A stretch of 64,000 nt of DNA from Ashinkailepas kermadecensis (taxonomy: Eukaryota > Arthropoda > Thecostraca > Neolepadidae). Positions 31,835 through 42,549 of this stretch are shown here, piece after piece. The notes under the pieces are model-generated. The model was not told where the DNA came from and searched no databases. It saw only the letters and a list, made by a program, of their open reading frames with translations. Location: positions 104,501-168,500 of the forward strand of contig JAOTOM010004318.1 in the NCBI GenBank assembly GCA_034440615.1. The letters run 5' to 3'. The position numbers and the translations under genes were made by a program. Numbering within the stretch: position 1 is the first letter of the stretch; every line of letters starts with the position of its first letter.

Positions 31835-32385
31835 CAGTGTTAAAATAATGGTTATTCGTCAGGTGTGAGATGTCGAAACGAGTACAGTAGGATGTCGAAG
31901 TTCACCATGGAAACGACGTCGCTTAACATAACTCATAGGTCTTTCAAACACAATTTTTATTCAACAGCGTACTTGTACATGTCTCTTTTCCTTCGATTTG
32001 AGATGCCTAATTTAGGGATAACTATTTTAGCGATAACGATACAAAATACCTATCCTTATCAACTGATCTTGCATAACAGACCACATAATAGGTAATACTT
32101 TTACCTGGAATTGTGTTCAGAGATGTTCGTGCGTCATAATACGCAATGGTGAATATAAGCAGAATACTTATCAACAAGATACTGCTAAAAATTCGACATG
32201 AAATCTTCATCAAGAATCATCACGAAGCACGACGTTCATACTTTGTTGGGAGGGATGTCGATTCAGTGCTTAGAAAGTAAGTGGTATATTCCACACTATT
32301 TCACGAATAATTTATCACTGCACGCAGTGGCTGGATCCCACGAGCGCGGGAAAATCGCACCAAGAAGAACAACCATCAGTTCTGT
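31835..32385. other. MMADHC intron, nothing recognised
   Basis: AT-richer, no exon or known repeat. Confidence 0.5.
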
Positions 32386-32386
32386 T

Positions 32387-32538
32387 ACAACGCATTGGAT
32401 CGCTACGCCATACAGCGTCGGAAACCTCTCACGCCGACTGGTCGCGAGTGCACTCGGCAATCCCGCCGGCTGAGGGATCCGAACCCACGGTCTTACGAAC
32501 AAGAGTTGAACGCTCCGCCCACTGAGCTACCGCGACCG
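32387..32538 (-). mobile_element. SINE with GGTAGCTCAG head
   Basis: The minus strand reads GGTCGCGGTAGCTCAGTGGG at the head, B-box-like GGGTTCGGATCCC, then CGACCAGTCGGCGTGAGAGG as core. It is the same type as the copy at 4705. Confidence 0.82.
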
Positions 32539-32823
32539 CGAGAACCGCACCATCTGCGATACGAAGTCACACTGGCAACAGACATCAACGCCAGCAGGAC
32601 GCCGGCTCAAGCACCCGACGTCTACCACGAGTTGACGCCACGCCTCGCGGCACACTCCGGCACCCGAAGTCCACCACCAGAGTGGCATTACGTTCAGACA
32701 GAGAAAACCGCATGGACTCGGACCGGAGAACCAGGCCGCACACCATTGGCTGCTGGACATTGTTCAGCAACTCTGGACCGCACGGACTAGCAGACGCAGA
32801 CACTCAAAACAGACCACTCAAGA

Positions 32824-33385
32824 CAGACCGGACCAGGGTTGGAAGAATAGGCTGTTCCTGGATTATTGGCATCCAGAACCTTCTCCTACCCAGAAAATTA
32901 TCCTCTTATTTTTATCATTTAATTATTGAATGGTGCTGTTTCACAATTTGCTGGTATGTGATAAAGCGATCAAGATTCAATGGAAAGTGCAATATGAGCT
33001 TCGTATGTCACAGGTTGGAAGAAAAATCCCTGCCTATATTCGATTGCCTTGCATTTTCCTATCCGCATTCCGGATTACAAAGCACAAATCCAGCCCTAGA
33101 CCGGACCGGATATTGCGGACCAGGGTTGGAAAAACAGGCTGTTCCTGGACTTTTGGTATCCACATCATCCACTCCAGAAAATTATCCTCTCATCTTCCTA
33201 TTTGGAGGTTGCATGGTGTTGTTTCACAATGAACTGTTCTGTGATAAAGTGCTCAAGATTCACTGAAAAGTACAAACTGAGGTCCTGATGTCACAATTTT
33301 GAAGAAAAGCATCATCTCCATCTTAAATTACCCCGCACCATGTTGTCTCCACATCTAGGATTACAAAGTACAAGTCGAAGCCTGC
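32824..33385. repeat. 288-bp direct repeat, two copies
   Basis: gaccagggttgga occurs at about 32830 and 33118. Copies align through aggctgttcctgga, ccagaaaattatcctct, tggtg-tgtttcacaat and ggattacaaag. Moderately diverged. Confidence 0.85.
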
Positions 33386-33469
33386 TGCAGACGCCCACCG
33401 AGGCATAACACACTGGCCCAGAGCATGCCAACCAACAGACTCCGACCGCCGACCGTTCAGGTCAGACAC

Positions 33470-33612
33470 ACGTCTCCAGCCGACCACCCTGCGACACAGC
33501 CGGCCACCCTGCGACACGGTCTGTTACCATGCGACACAGCCTTCTCCGCCACCCTGCGACACAGCCGGCCACCCTGCGACACGACCGACCACCCTGCGAC
33601 ACAGCCGCGCCT
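33470..33612. repeat. About 20-bp minisatellite beside exon C donor
   Basis: Units of the type accctgcgacacagccggcc repeat six to seven times and end at the donor of MMADHC exon C. The cgacacagc motif also occurs at the other edge of the exon (33771-33779). I see no full copy of the donor. Confidence 0.85.
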
Positions 33613-33619
33613 CACGCAC

Positions 33620-33766
33620 CGTCCTTCAGCAGCTGTGGGCAGTCGTGCACCTGGATCTCCAGCAGGACGGTGTCGGCCGGCGGCGACGACGGTGACGGCG
33701 CGCCGCCGCCGCCTCGTCGTCGGACCTCAGCTGGTCCAGTGATGGCGTCAGGAAGGCCATCACCGC
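33620..33766 (-). CDS. MMADHC: MMADHC (cblD), exon C
   Basis: The 3' half reads ADTVLLEIQVHDCPQLLKD and corresponds to the vertebrate VECAIQTCPELLRKD block. The donor is GACG|GTGCGT (phase 1), joining exon D to give LLKD-E-FRTLF. The acceptor is GTCGCCAG. The 5' half is ambiguous. The frame continuous with the 3' half is open but unlike the family. The other frame reads AVMAFLTPSLDQLRSDDE, which resembles the vertebrate FVMAQYVNEF block. A GCG/CGC run lies between the two frames, so a one-base indel or assembly error is possible. Confidence 0.82.
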
Positions 33767-33779
33767 CTGGCGACACAGC

Positions 33780-34260
33780 GACCATTGTCACCGACAGATC
33801 TGCACCTGCACTCTTAGCACGATCCTGCAGCAGAAGCGGAACAAAAATCCTCTATGGGTTTTTTTTAGCTTGCTTGCTATGAATCCTACGACAAATTGGC
33901 GCTTAGACCGTGACAAACAACTTCGAACAAGCCATGTCACTCATCGTGAGCATTGGAAGAAACATTGACGAATATGCACTCGGAATTGAATTTTCCCATC
34001 TTCACATTATTACATACAGGTATATTGGTGTTCATAATACACGGAGGAACCAGACATATCGCGTGGAGTTTTCTTCAAGTTAATGCGTAACAATGAAACA
34101 ACATAAAGACATTGACATGCAAAAATGCACATACAAAATATTGAAAAAGAAACATCTGACTGAATATAGGATTCGCCGTGATTCAGAAGACCGTCCACAG
34201 CTTCACACTTCAGGGGTCCGATACACGGTTCCTGTATGCAGTTCTACCTTCTAATTGTTA
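33780..34260. other. MMADHC intron, nothing recognised
   Basis: No exon or known repeat seen before the LINE 3' end. Confidence 0.5.
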
Positions 34261-34261
34261 C

Positions 34262-37200
34262 ATCATGACATAGACATAGACATAGACATTTATTAGAACC
34301 TTCCACAACACATTCGTGGCTATTACGATTCCTCGTCTTGTAGATAAACCGATAAGAGTAGGATACAATTTTGTTAAAACACTGCGATGACAACCATTCC
34401 AAATTCACATTCTCACCAGTCTCACATAACACCAGGCAATAACTAACTCATGCCAAACATATCCATCAAGATGGCCTGATATGCCGTTTCAGCGCCGCAC
34501 CAAACCGTGACACTGGCAGTTCTCTCAGGTCCTGAGGTAATACGTTATAAAGAGCAGCTGCTCTCACTTGGAACCGCCTTTTTCCCATTTCCGTTCTACA
34601 TCTGGGCAGGTAGAGATCGCTAGCATGTCTAGATACTGACTGCCTCTGGCTGACCTGGCCTACAGTATGAAAGGTCAGAGCGAGCTGTTCCGGCTCTCCA
34701 AAGCGACGAAGCTTGTGCAGGACAGTTAGACAGTGATAGTTAGCCAACTCACTCGCTGTCAGCCACCCCAGTCTCACCAACAGGTCTGAAACGTGGTCAA
34801 ATTTCCTGCGTCCGAAGATTACTTTAGCCGCAAAATTTAGAATTTTTTGGATTCGGGAAATGTTTTGGAGAGTACCGCTGCCATATATGGAAATACAGTA
34901 GCGAACCTGGGAAATCACCAGGGCAGTGACCAGCGTTGTAATGATGCCCGTCGGGAGGTTGTGCTTCAGATGTGATAGATCACATAGAATTCCAAAACAG
35001 CGCCTAGTGATGAGGGAGACATGAGAGTTCCAGGAGAGGTTGCAATCGAACATGAGACCAAGATTCTTTGCTTCTGAGCACGTATGGAGGATTTGATCGC
35101 GGAAGTTCACTGTGATGTCCGAAATGTTGCGTAAATTTTGCTGGCTGCCCAACAGAAGTAGCTGGGTTTTATCAGCATTCACTTTCAACCCATTCGCGCA
35201 AAACCAGATGTCGAGAGAGGCTAAGACGTGTTCGAGATGTGATTTCAGAGACGAAATCTCGGATTTTTTGCCGCTAACTAAAATTTGGGTGTCATCAGCG
35301 TACTGCACAACCACAGCATCCTCAACGAAGAGGCTGAGGTCGTTGGCAAAGAGGCTGTAAAGGAGAGGGCCGAGACAAGAGCCTTGAAAAATTCCTATGT
35401 TGTTTTGGAGCATAGAAGATGTTTTGGTAGTGCCTAATCTGTCTGTGATTCTTACGCTTTGGGTATGATCCTTTAGATAAGCCGAAAACCAAGAAGTATC
35501 GATACCATGAGCGCCCAATTTTGAGAGTAATTTGGCATGGTCTATCACATCGAAACACTTACTCAAATCGAGCAGGCATAGGAGAGATATATCCCCACGG
35601 TCGTTGGCGGATAGGATGTGGTCAGTTATGGTTATCAGCGCGGTTTCAGTGGAGTGGCGGGGACGGAAACCATGCTGATTGGGAGCTAGGAGGTGGTTGC
35701 GGGACAGGTAGCCGTAGAGTTGCTGATGAACAGCCCGCTCAACAATTTTGGCAATCGTTGGAACCAAAGAGATAGGACGGTAGGAGGATGCTTTGGAAGG
35801 GTCGCCAGACTTGAAGATCGGAAGTACTAGGGAGTGTTTCCAGGAGTTAGGAACGTCAGCGTTGTATAGGCAGGAGTTGACCATGTGAAGATATATCTCT
35901 CCTAAAACCTCAAAAGTCAGCCAAACAATGCGTGTGGAGATTCCGTCAGGTCCGGGAGAAGAGGATCCATTCATCCCGAAAACAATGGTTCGCAATTCGG
36001 ACAGCGTCAAAGGTACAAGTGAAAACGCACAAGCACCCACCCTGGGGAGGCGACATACGAGGTCGGGCGGATCCACCTGCCCAGCTATCTCAGCTGCTAC
36101 CCGAGGACCCACCCCAACGAAGTAAGCATTCAATTCGTCAGGCGACGCAGAAGGGATGACACGTTTACTTTTGTTGCGAGCGACTGTAGTTTCAATGTTT
36201 TTCCAAGTAGAATTGGGCCCCCCCTCAAAGATACGCCTTTCTATGTCCGATCTGGTATCACTTCTGACGGCCGAACAAACAGCACTATTCAAATGCTTTT
36301 ATAACGCAGAGTTATGGCCTCCCACTGCCAGAGCTTCCCTGCGTCGGCTCATGAGATCTCTGGTATCTTCTGAGACCGCTGGGGCAGTTGGGTTTCTAAT
36401 CTTAACCGAGCGAATGGGGGCATGCGCGTCCAAAACCGGCAAAAAAATGGCCAAAAAATATTCCCACTGTTCAGAAACACTCGCGGATAGACAAACATCG
36501 CTCCAATCCTGCGATAGTAGATCATTATGAAAGTGTTGCACGTCAATGCGGCGGAGACAACGGGTTCGAACAGTAACAGCAGACGGTCACCACTTTGGTA
36601 TTGAGAGATAGGCACGCACGAATTTGTGAGGACTAAAGTGACAAAATTTTGTCCCGCAGCGGGTGACAAGATCGGCGTGATTGACAACCAAAATATCTAA
36701 CAGAGAACCGGTCGCATAAGTACAGTCAGTAACGCATTGATGCAGGCCGAAATCATTCAAGAACTCACCGAGATGCTTCCTGGCGCAATCACTGACCGGC
36801 TTTAAAAAATCAGAGTTCAAATCGCCTATCACCACTATCTTCACACCAGGAAAATCAATCAAAATGCGCTGGTACTGAGCTTCTAAATCAGCAAAGTCCG
36901 CGCTGATATCTGCCACTCCCCGGCGCGGCGGCCGGTACACTACTGCGACAATCAGCTGGCGCCTACCGTCCGGTTTAATCAGGGTCCATAGGGTCTCGAG
37001 GCGGCTGTTGGCAGGTCATTCCCCTGTAGCTGGCTTGATGGTAGTGGTATCAAAACCATCTCGGACCACCAACGCCACTCCGCCGTACCCGCTGCCATCC
37101 GGCCGGTCGGATCGGTACAAAGTATAACCCATCGTCACCAGCAGTCGACTAGGTGTTGAAGGGCGTAGCCAGGTCTCGCCAATTCCAAACACGTCAAAAC

Positions 37201-37955
37201 TGTGTCGATGAAGCTCGTAGGTAAGCTCCAGTAATTTGGGTTTCAGCGATTGTACATTTACAAACCCGATCAGAAGGGTGGTGTTCGCTGGCCGCTTACT
37301 CCACCTGAAGCCGCCTCTGCTACCACGACGCCGCGTACCACGGCCGCCGCGGCTACCCCGCTTAGTGCCGCCGCTACGTTGACCGGTCCGACCCGACCCG
37401 GCGTCAGCTGACACGGGGTGGGCGGGGCCACGAGTCGGCGACCGACCGGAACGATCGGCCCGGGGCGCGGACGATCCAAGGTCACGCATGGGGCCAGGTA
37501 CCAAGGGCGATGCATGACAGTGATTGATGGCTGGAGAAACAACCAAAACGACGATTTTGAGAATAGCTAGGAGTGCGATCAGCTTGGCGATGTCCCGGTG
37601 GACGATGGGGTGAAAGATTTGCATGATGACTCCCCAGGGCACGCTGAGTCCAGAAGAAAATGGAGGCGGAGTTGCAGCTCTCCTCAATCTCGATGCTAGG
37701 GGTTCTCGGACAAGCACCATAAACTCAATAAAATGCCAGTTGCCACTTGCCAATGCCAGTAGTCCAGTTGCCCACTCACGCAACCACACGGTACCAATTA
37801 CTCCGTACAGTCACACTAAAAGGCGCGCGGTAGATAAAATATGGTTAGGACGGACGGAGCGCCGCGGCCGCGCAGCCTGTCACTGGCGCGCGGTGCAGGC
37901 AAACGAAACATGCAGGCAACATGCAGAACATAATAAAGTCAAGGACTAGGAGACG
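34262..37955 (-). mobile_element. Near-complete non-LTR retrotransposon (CR1/Jockey-like LINE)
   Basis: The element lies in an MMADHC intron in the same orientation as the gene. On the minus strand it has a GC-rich leader, one long reading frame and a short 3' UTR. The UTR ends AATAAATGTCTATGTCTATG, that is, a polyadenylation-type signal followed by a three-to-four-unit hexamer repeat, as in CR1-type elements that end in short repeats instead of poly(A). The 5' end (near 37955) is approximate. I found no flanking duplication. Confidence 0.88.
34466..37720 (-). pseudogene. LINE endonuclease-reverse transcriptase, single frame with three stops
   Basis: From an ATG at 37720 one frame runs 1085 codons to the TAA at 34466, with no frameshift. 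It is broken only by TGA (37016-37018), TGA (36587-36589) and TAA (36299-36301). In order it has a hydrophobic stretch (LIALLAILKIVVLVV), an Arg/Gly-rich stretch (37300-37430), an apurinic-type endonuclease (GETWL; VVYRPP; GDLNSDF) and the reverse transcriptase. RT motifs are SSYRPISL, LLDLSKCFD, QGSCLGPLLYSLFANDL and YADD (35291-35302), and the C-terminal end resembles ALYNVLPQDLR. The final endonuclease motif is SPH, not the usual SDH. The last 608 codons are uninterrupted. Confidence 0.92.
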
Positions 37956-38049
37956 GATATAAATCAAACACCACAGAGCAGGCACAGTTCCTGTCGTGAA
38001 TGGATGATACAACTGCTAATAAACGTTGCAGATGCGACGGTTTTTAACA

Positions 38050-38553
38050 GACGTGAACACCACTGATTGCCATGTGTCTGTCGTGGCACAGTTGTGTCAC
38101 TACACAACTGTAGCAGACCTGACCGGACAGGTGTAGCAGACCTGACCTCTGAGGTTGACCCTCACTGGCCGCCATGTGTCTGTCGTGGTATAGCTGTGTA
38201 GTGACCCGACCTCTGAGGCTGACCCTCACTGACCGCCATGTGTCTGTCGTGGTACAGCTGTGTAGTGACCCGACCTCTGAGGCTGACCCTCACTGACCGC
38301 CATGTGTCTGTCGTGGTACAGTTGTGTAGTGACCTGACCTCTGAGGCTGACCCTCACTGACCGCCATGTGTCTGTCGTGGTACAGCTGTGTAGTGACCCG
38401 ACCTCTGAGGCTGACCCTCACTGACCGCCATGTGTCTGTCGTGGTACAGCTGTGTAGTGACCCGACCTCTGAGGCTGACCCTCACTGACCGCCATGTGTC
38501 TGTCGTGGTACAGCTGTGTAGTGACCCGACCTCTGAGGCTGACCCTCACTGAC
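38050..38553. repeat. 64-bp minisatellite copying the end of MMADHC exon B
   Basis: About eight units, with cgccatgtgtctgtcgtgg at 38171, 38234, 38298, 38362, 38426, 38490 and 38554. On the minus strand each unit reads GTACCACGACAGACACATGG, then CG|GTCAGTGAGGG. That is the candidate exon end (YHDRHMA) plus a donor-like GTCAGTGAG. The first two units near 38070 and 38171 are more diverged. Confidence 0.93.
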
Positions 38554-38741
38554 CGCCATGTGTCTGTCGTGGTACAGCTGTGTAGTGCCGTCGTGACCTG
38601 GCCGGCCGAGTGCTGGCGGCGGCAGCGGCGGTGCAGACGCCGGCGCCAGCTCCTCAGCTAGTCCAACAGCCCCGGGCAGCGGCAGTCGCTTATCCGTGTC
38701 ACCCAGCAGGTCGCTGGCCGGGGAAGGCCACAGGTGTCGCA
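38554..38741 (-). CDS. MMADHC: MMADHC (cblD), exon B
   Basis: Reads (V)RHLWPSPASDLLGDTDKR, LPLPGAVGLAEELAPASAPP, LPPPALGRPGHDGTTQLYHD and RHMA. Vertebrate MMADHC has [20 protein letters not shown] followed by PGNIGF, so the WP, the basic residue and the LPG-(A/I)-G block match. The acceptor is GGGCGACAG, phase-compatible with exon A. Two donors are possible: GCG|GTCAGT at 38554 (phase 0, gives a DRHMA-AVMA junction like ERHEFVMA) or CCAG|GTCACG at 38598 (phase 1, keeps exon C in one frame). I favour the first on homology and because the array copies it. Confidence 0.84.
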
Positions 38742-38910
38742 CTGTCGCCCGCAGACGGCGCGTCACACAGTGGAGGGCGAACCACGCACAGCGAACAGCA
38801 GGCGCCACACAGTGGAGGGCGAACCACACACAGGGAACAGCAGGCGTCACACAGTGGAGGGCGAACCACACACAGGGAACAGCGAGCGTCACACGCGGGA
38901 GAGGGCGCGT
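38742..38910. repeat. About 44-bp minisatellite beside the exon B acceptor
   Basis: Units contain acacagtggagggcgaacca and caca-ggaacagcaggcgtc, three to four copies. It adjoins the acceptor of exon B but I do not see the CGACAG junction itself repeated. Confidence 0.85.
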
Positions 38911-39335
38911 CACATGGAGAAGAGGCAGCGTCACACAGGGACAATTGGGCATACCACGGAGACAGGGAAGATACACGAGGGAGAGGAGACACCACATGGA
39001 GCACTACGGGAGAAAGTAGCGGAAAAAAAACCCAAGAAAAACATTGAAGTGACTGCATTCATTGCAATACCTGGGCAAAATCATGCTTTCTCCACGTCAG
39101 GCTTTTAAGTTCATAACACGAAATACGACACAGAAACATCGCTGTAGATAACCAGAAAGTATAAATGGAACGGACCGATTTCATATACGCATCATCCAGT
39201 CGAGAACACTGCGACCACAGGCCCGTCTCTTAAACTAAGTTGCAGAGAGTGCACATACCTCACCCTTGTGCTACTCTGCAGAACAAGGTTGCATCATATC
39301 AGGAGAGTATCTTCTGGCATGGTCTTTAGTACGCC
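38911..39335. other. MMADHC intron, nothing recognised
   Basis: No exon or element seen. Confidence 0.5.
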
Positions 39336-39339
39336 TTAG

Positions 39340-39669
39340 AATATGTTGGAGGTTTCACCAATGATGAAACGACACCCCTGCAGAGCAACTCCAGCTGGAA
39401 GCCCAGTCTGGGCGGTAGCAGTGCCGGACGTACCTCGCTATGAGTGGAGACTACACCACTGCAGAACCGCCCCAGGTGGAAGCCCAGTCTGTGCGGTAGC
39501 AGTGCCGGACTTACCTCGCCATGAGTGAGACCACACCACTGCAGAACCGCCCCAGCTGGAAGCCCAGTCTGGGCGGTAGCCGGACTTACCTCGCCATGAG
39601 TGAGACCACACCACTGCAGAACCACCCCAGCTGGAAGCCCAGTCTGGGCGGCGGCAGTGCCGGACGTAC
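39340..39669. repeat. 75-81-bp minisatellite copying the exon A donor
   Basis: About four units contain agctggaagcccagtctggg. On the minus strand the true junction CCAAG|GTACGTCCGG is repeated as CGAG|GTACGTCCGG (39427), CGAG|GTAAGTCCGG (39508) and CGAG|GTAAGTCCGG (39583). The last two are closer to the consensus donor than the real one. Confidence 0.93.
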
Positions 39670-39793
39670 CTTGGACGGCGGTGTCGCCGTCCTGACCGAC
39701 ATCGTCCTTGGTGCACAGCAGGCGCAGACTGGCGCTGATCTGGCGTAGGGTTTGTCCATACAGGACGGCCGTCCTCCGGCCGGGGCTGAACAG
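39670..39793 (-). CDS. MMADHC: MMADHC (cblD), N-terminal exon A
   Basis: 41 codons plus one base: LFSPGRRTAVLYGQTLRQIS, ASLRLLCTKDDVGQDGDTAV and Q. It has several Arg and no acidic residue in its first half, as expected for the mitochondrial targeting region of MMADHC. This region is poorly conserved, so assignment rests on colinearity and phase: the final G plus TG of exon B gives Val before RHLWP. The acceptor is CCCGGCAG and the donor CAAG|GTACGT. An upstream exon with the start codon is expected; I did not find it. Confidence 0.7.
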
Positions 39794-39930
39794 CTGCCGG
39801 GGGCGTCAGGTCAGCCACGGGGTAACATACAGGACAGCCGCCGCCAGCCGGGGCTGAACAGCTGCCGGGGACGTCAGGTCAGCCACGGGGTAACATACAG
39901 GACAGCCGCCGCCAGGTCAGATCAGCCACG
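39794..39930. repeat. About 67-bp repeat copying the exon A acceptor and start
   Basis: ggggctgaacagctgccggg occurs at the junction (about 39783) and at about 39850, and a partial third unit follows. On the minus strand the copy reads CCCCGGCAG|CTGTTCAGCCC and continues into GCTGTCCTGTATG, parallel to the exon (GCCGTCCTGTATG). Confidence 0.88.
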
Positions 39931-39939
39931 GGGAAACAC

Positions 39940-40580
39940 TGTCTTCCACTTCAGTCATAGGGTAATGCTGTCTCACACTGCTGTCACGGGGCAATACTGT
40001 CTCACACTCCAGTCATAGGGCAACACTGTCTCACACTCCTGTCACAGGGTAACACTGTATCACACTCCAGTCACGGGGTAACACTGTCTCCCACTCCAGT
40101 CAGAGGGCAACACTGTCTCACACTCCAGTCACAGGGTAACACTGTCTCACACTCCAGTCACAGGGCAACACTGTCTCACACTCCAGCCACAGGGCAACAC
40201 TGTCTCACACTCCAGCCACAGGGCAACACTGTCTCCCACTCCAGCCACAGGGCAACACTGCCTTCCACTTCAGTCAGAAGGCAGTACTGTCTCACACTCC
40301 AGTAACGGCAATAATATCTCACACTCCAGTCACAGGGCAACACTGTCTCACACTCCAGTCACAGGGCAACACTGTCTCACACTCCAGTCACAGGGCAACA
40401 CTGTCTCACACTCCAGCCACAGGGCAACACTGTCTCACACTCCAGTCACAGGGCAACACTGTCTCACACTCCAGCCACAGTGCAACACTGCCTCACACTC
40501 CAGTCACAGGGCAACACTGTCTCAACTTCAGCCACAGGGCAATACTGTCTCACACTCCAGTCAAAGGGTAACACTGATGT
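39940..40580. repeat. 29-bp minisatellite, about 21 copies
   Basis: Unit close to ctcacactccagtcacaggg plus caacactgt, with small substitutions (cagtca/cagcca; gggcaa/gggtaa). It lies upstream of MMADHC exon A. On the minus strand it offers repeated CTGGAGTGTGAGACAG acceptor-like ends. Confidence 0.93.
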
Positions 40581-40589
40581 CCTATGTGA

Positions 40590-42180
40590 GACAAGATTTG
40601 GTCCACGACTCACAGTTGATATGCAGAGGCCTACAGTACAGCAGCCTGTTAAGCTGACTCTTTTGTGATATAATTGATATCTTTGGGTGCAAATTATATC
40701 CGACAGAACTTCCAGGCGCTGTATAACTAATGCAGTTGATGCGCCCAAAAATCCTAATAACTTCCATATTTGACATAATACTACAATTTCTGAAATATGT
40801 GAATCCAATTTTAATATTGCATCTATATATGACAGTAGTCTGTCTTAAATTGAGCTCATCATTCATTAAAGATGCTTGTTGTATTACACTAGAACAACAT
40901 ACAAAGCCAATGCAGCAAATATCTTTTTGCTGCATTTGCTGCATGAGATCTTTTTATTAATCAGAACATTGTCCAAGATAATGAAGGAAATGAAATATGT
41001 AGGAAAAATAGCCATGGCAGAGAATCAGTGTGGCAGCATGACACAGGCATGGTTTACAGCTAGGCCACCTGATGCACGCACAACATGCAATACCCACAAT
41101 ATCACACACGAATAGTCAAACAGCCCCGAGCATGCAAATTATTTGATACACATGTAACCAACACCAGTTTTCTGTACTGACCCTTAATGCCATCTATATT
41201 TCACTGCAATATATCTGAAACAAAGAAACAAGTTAGACTTAGCATGTTGGCATTCCTACTAAAAATGAGGAAATAGGCTAAACAAGATCTTTTCCACAAG
41301 ATAATTTCTCTTTTCTCAATATATATGTTTCACCCAGTTCGAGTTTGGTACAGCCATAGCAATCTTTGCAGTCTACAGCTGCAAAACGTCATCAAGAACA
41401 ATGCAGAGCTTACCAGACATTAATGAAATTCAATAGCTAATTATGTCCAACTCGTTGGCTGTAAATGCAAATTCTGGATCATATTGCACTTCCTCATAAT
41501 GTTACCTCATACTAGTTGCTCATTCGGTCGCCATTTCACTGTTGTTGATTTGCAATCATTCTATGAGAGGCTTTTACTCCATGGTGCGGAAAGCTCGGTG
41601 GGAACAGCTGGCGCCTGACTTGACCTGGCCAGTGCACGTGCAGAGGTCAAGTAAGAATCGGAGAGATTCATGCAAACCTTAACATACACTGGTACCTGGT
41701 GGACCTCTGATAATTGCCTGCATTAGTGGAGGTGGCAAATTTCGCATACCCCTTGAAGGGAATCCAAACCAAATTTAGCCGGGGTAGCCTGGCCAACCAA
41801 CTTACATCACACAAATTTAACCAACCTAGGTATGTACAGCTGAAATGGGGCTAATTGAGAAAACAAAGAGTACTTGTCATAACTGGAATGGAAAACAGCC
41901 GATATCGCCCCATTGCTTCTTGGATTAAGCAAATTGTGTGGTAGGATGACCAGTATGATGCACTTTTATGCCACAAGCATTCATAAATCAAGGTTGGGTC
42001 AGTCAAGGTCAAACAAGGTTAACACGTTAATTTTGTGATTAAAGTACATAATGTTTGTTCTTCACTCGCATGCTACGCTTGCATGTGATAAATACCTGTT
42101 GAAGATAGCTCGTGAACTCGCTGGTGCCCTTTTAGATCAAGCAATAGCAATTTATTTGCAAAAAATCAAGCACATTTTAC
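40590..42180. other. AT-richer sequence, nothing recognised
   Basis: The first MMADHC exon could lie here or farther right. I found no convincing start codon plus phase-0 donor. Confidence 0.4.
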
Positions 42181-42191
42181 AGGATCGCTGT

Positions 42192-42255
42192 GATTTGATT
42201 TGATTATTTGAGCTTAGGGGCGCATCAAATGCTACTGGTTATGTAGCACCTCACA
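42192..42255 (-). mobile_element. Probable SINE tail fragment
   Basis: gattatttgagcttaggggc gcatc and the following gttatgtagcacc match 31376-31430 and the tail of the SINE superfamily. Confidence 0.5.
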
Positions 42256-42549
42256 GAATATCTGTGCATCAAGACTAGGGACGCAATGGATGGAAGATCT
42301 AACCACGCGGCCCGATACAAAATTTGCTTCATAAAAGAAGACCTAGGTCGCTTGATCCGGTCAGACATGTCTGATAATAAATCCACCATGAATTCTCGCA
42401 AGGTGCACAGCCACATTCTATAAGTCAACTTTCCAGCGGAAATGACACCTAATCAAGGAAAACGATGTTTGACATATTACTTTCTGCGCCGGCGCCGGGT
42501 GGCTCCCTGTTGGAAGGGCTACAGATCCCGCAGACACCGACCACGGACA

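Noticed and set aside
651..40580. CRISPR arrays
   Set aside because: Arrays are contiguous tandem repeats without unique spacers in a eukaryotic genome.
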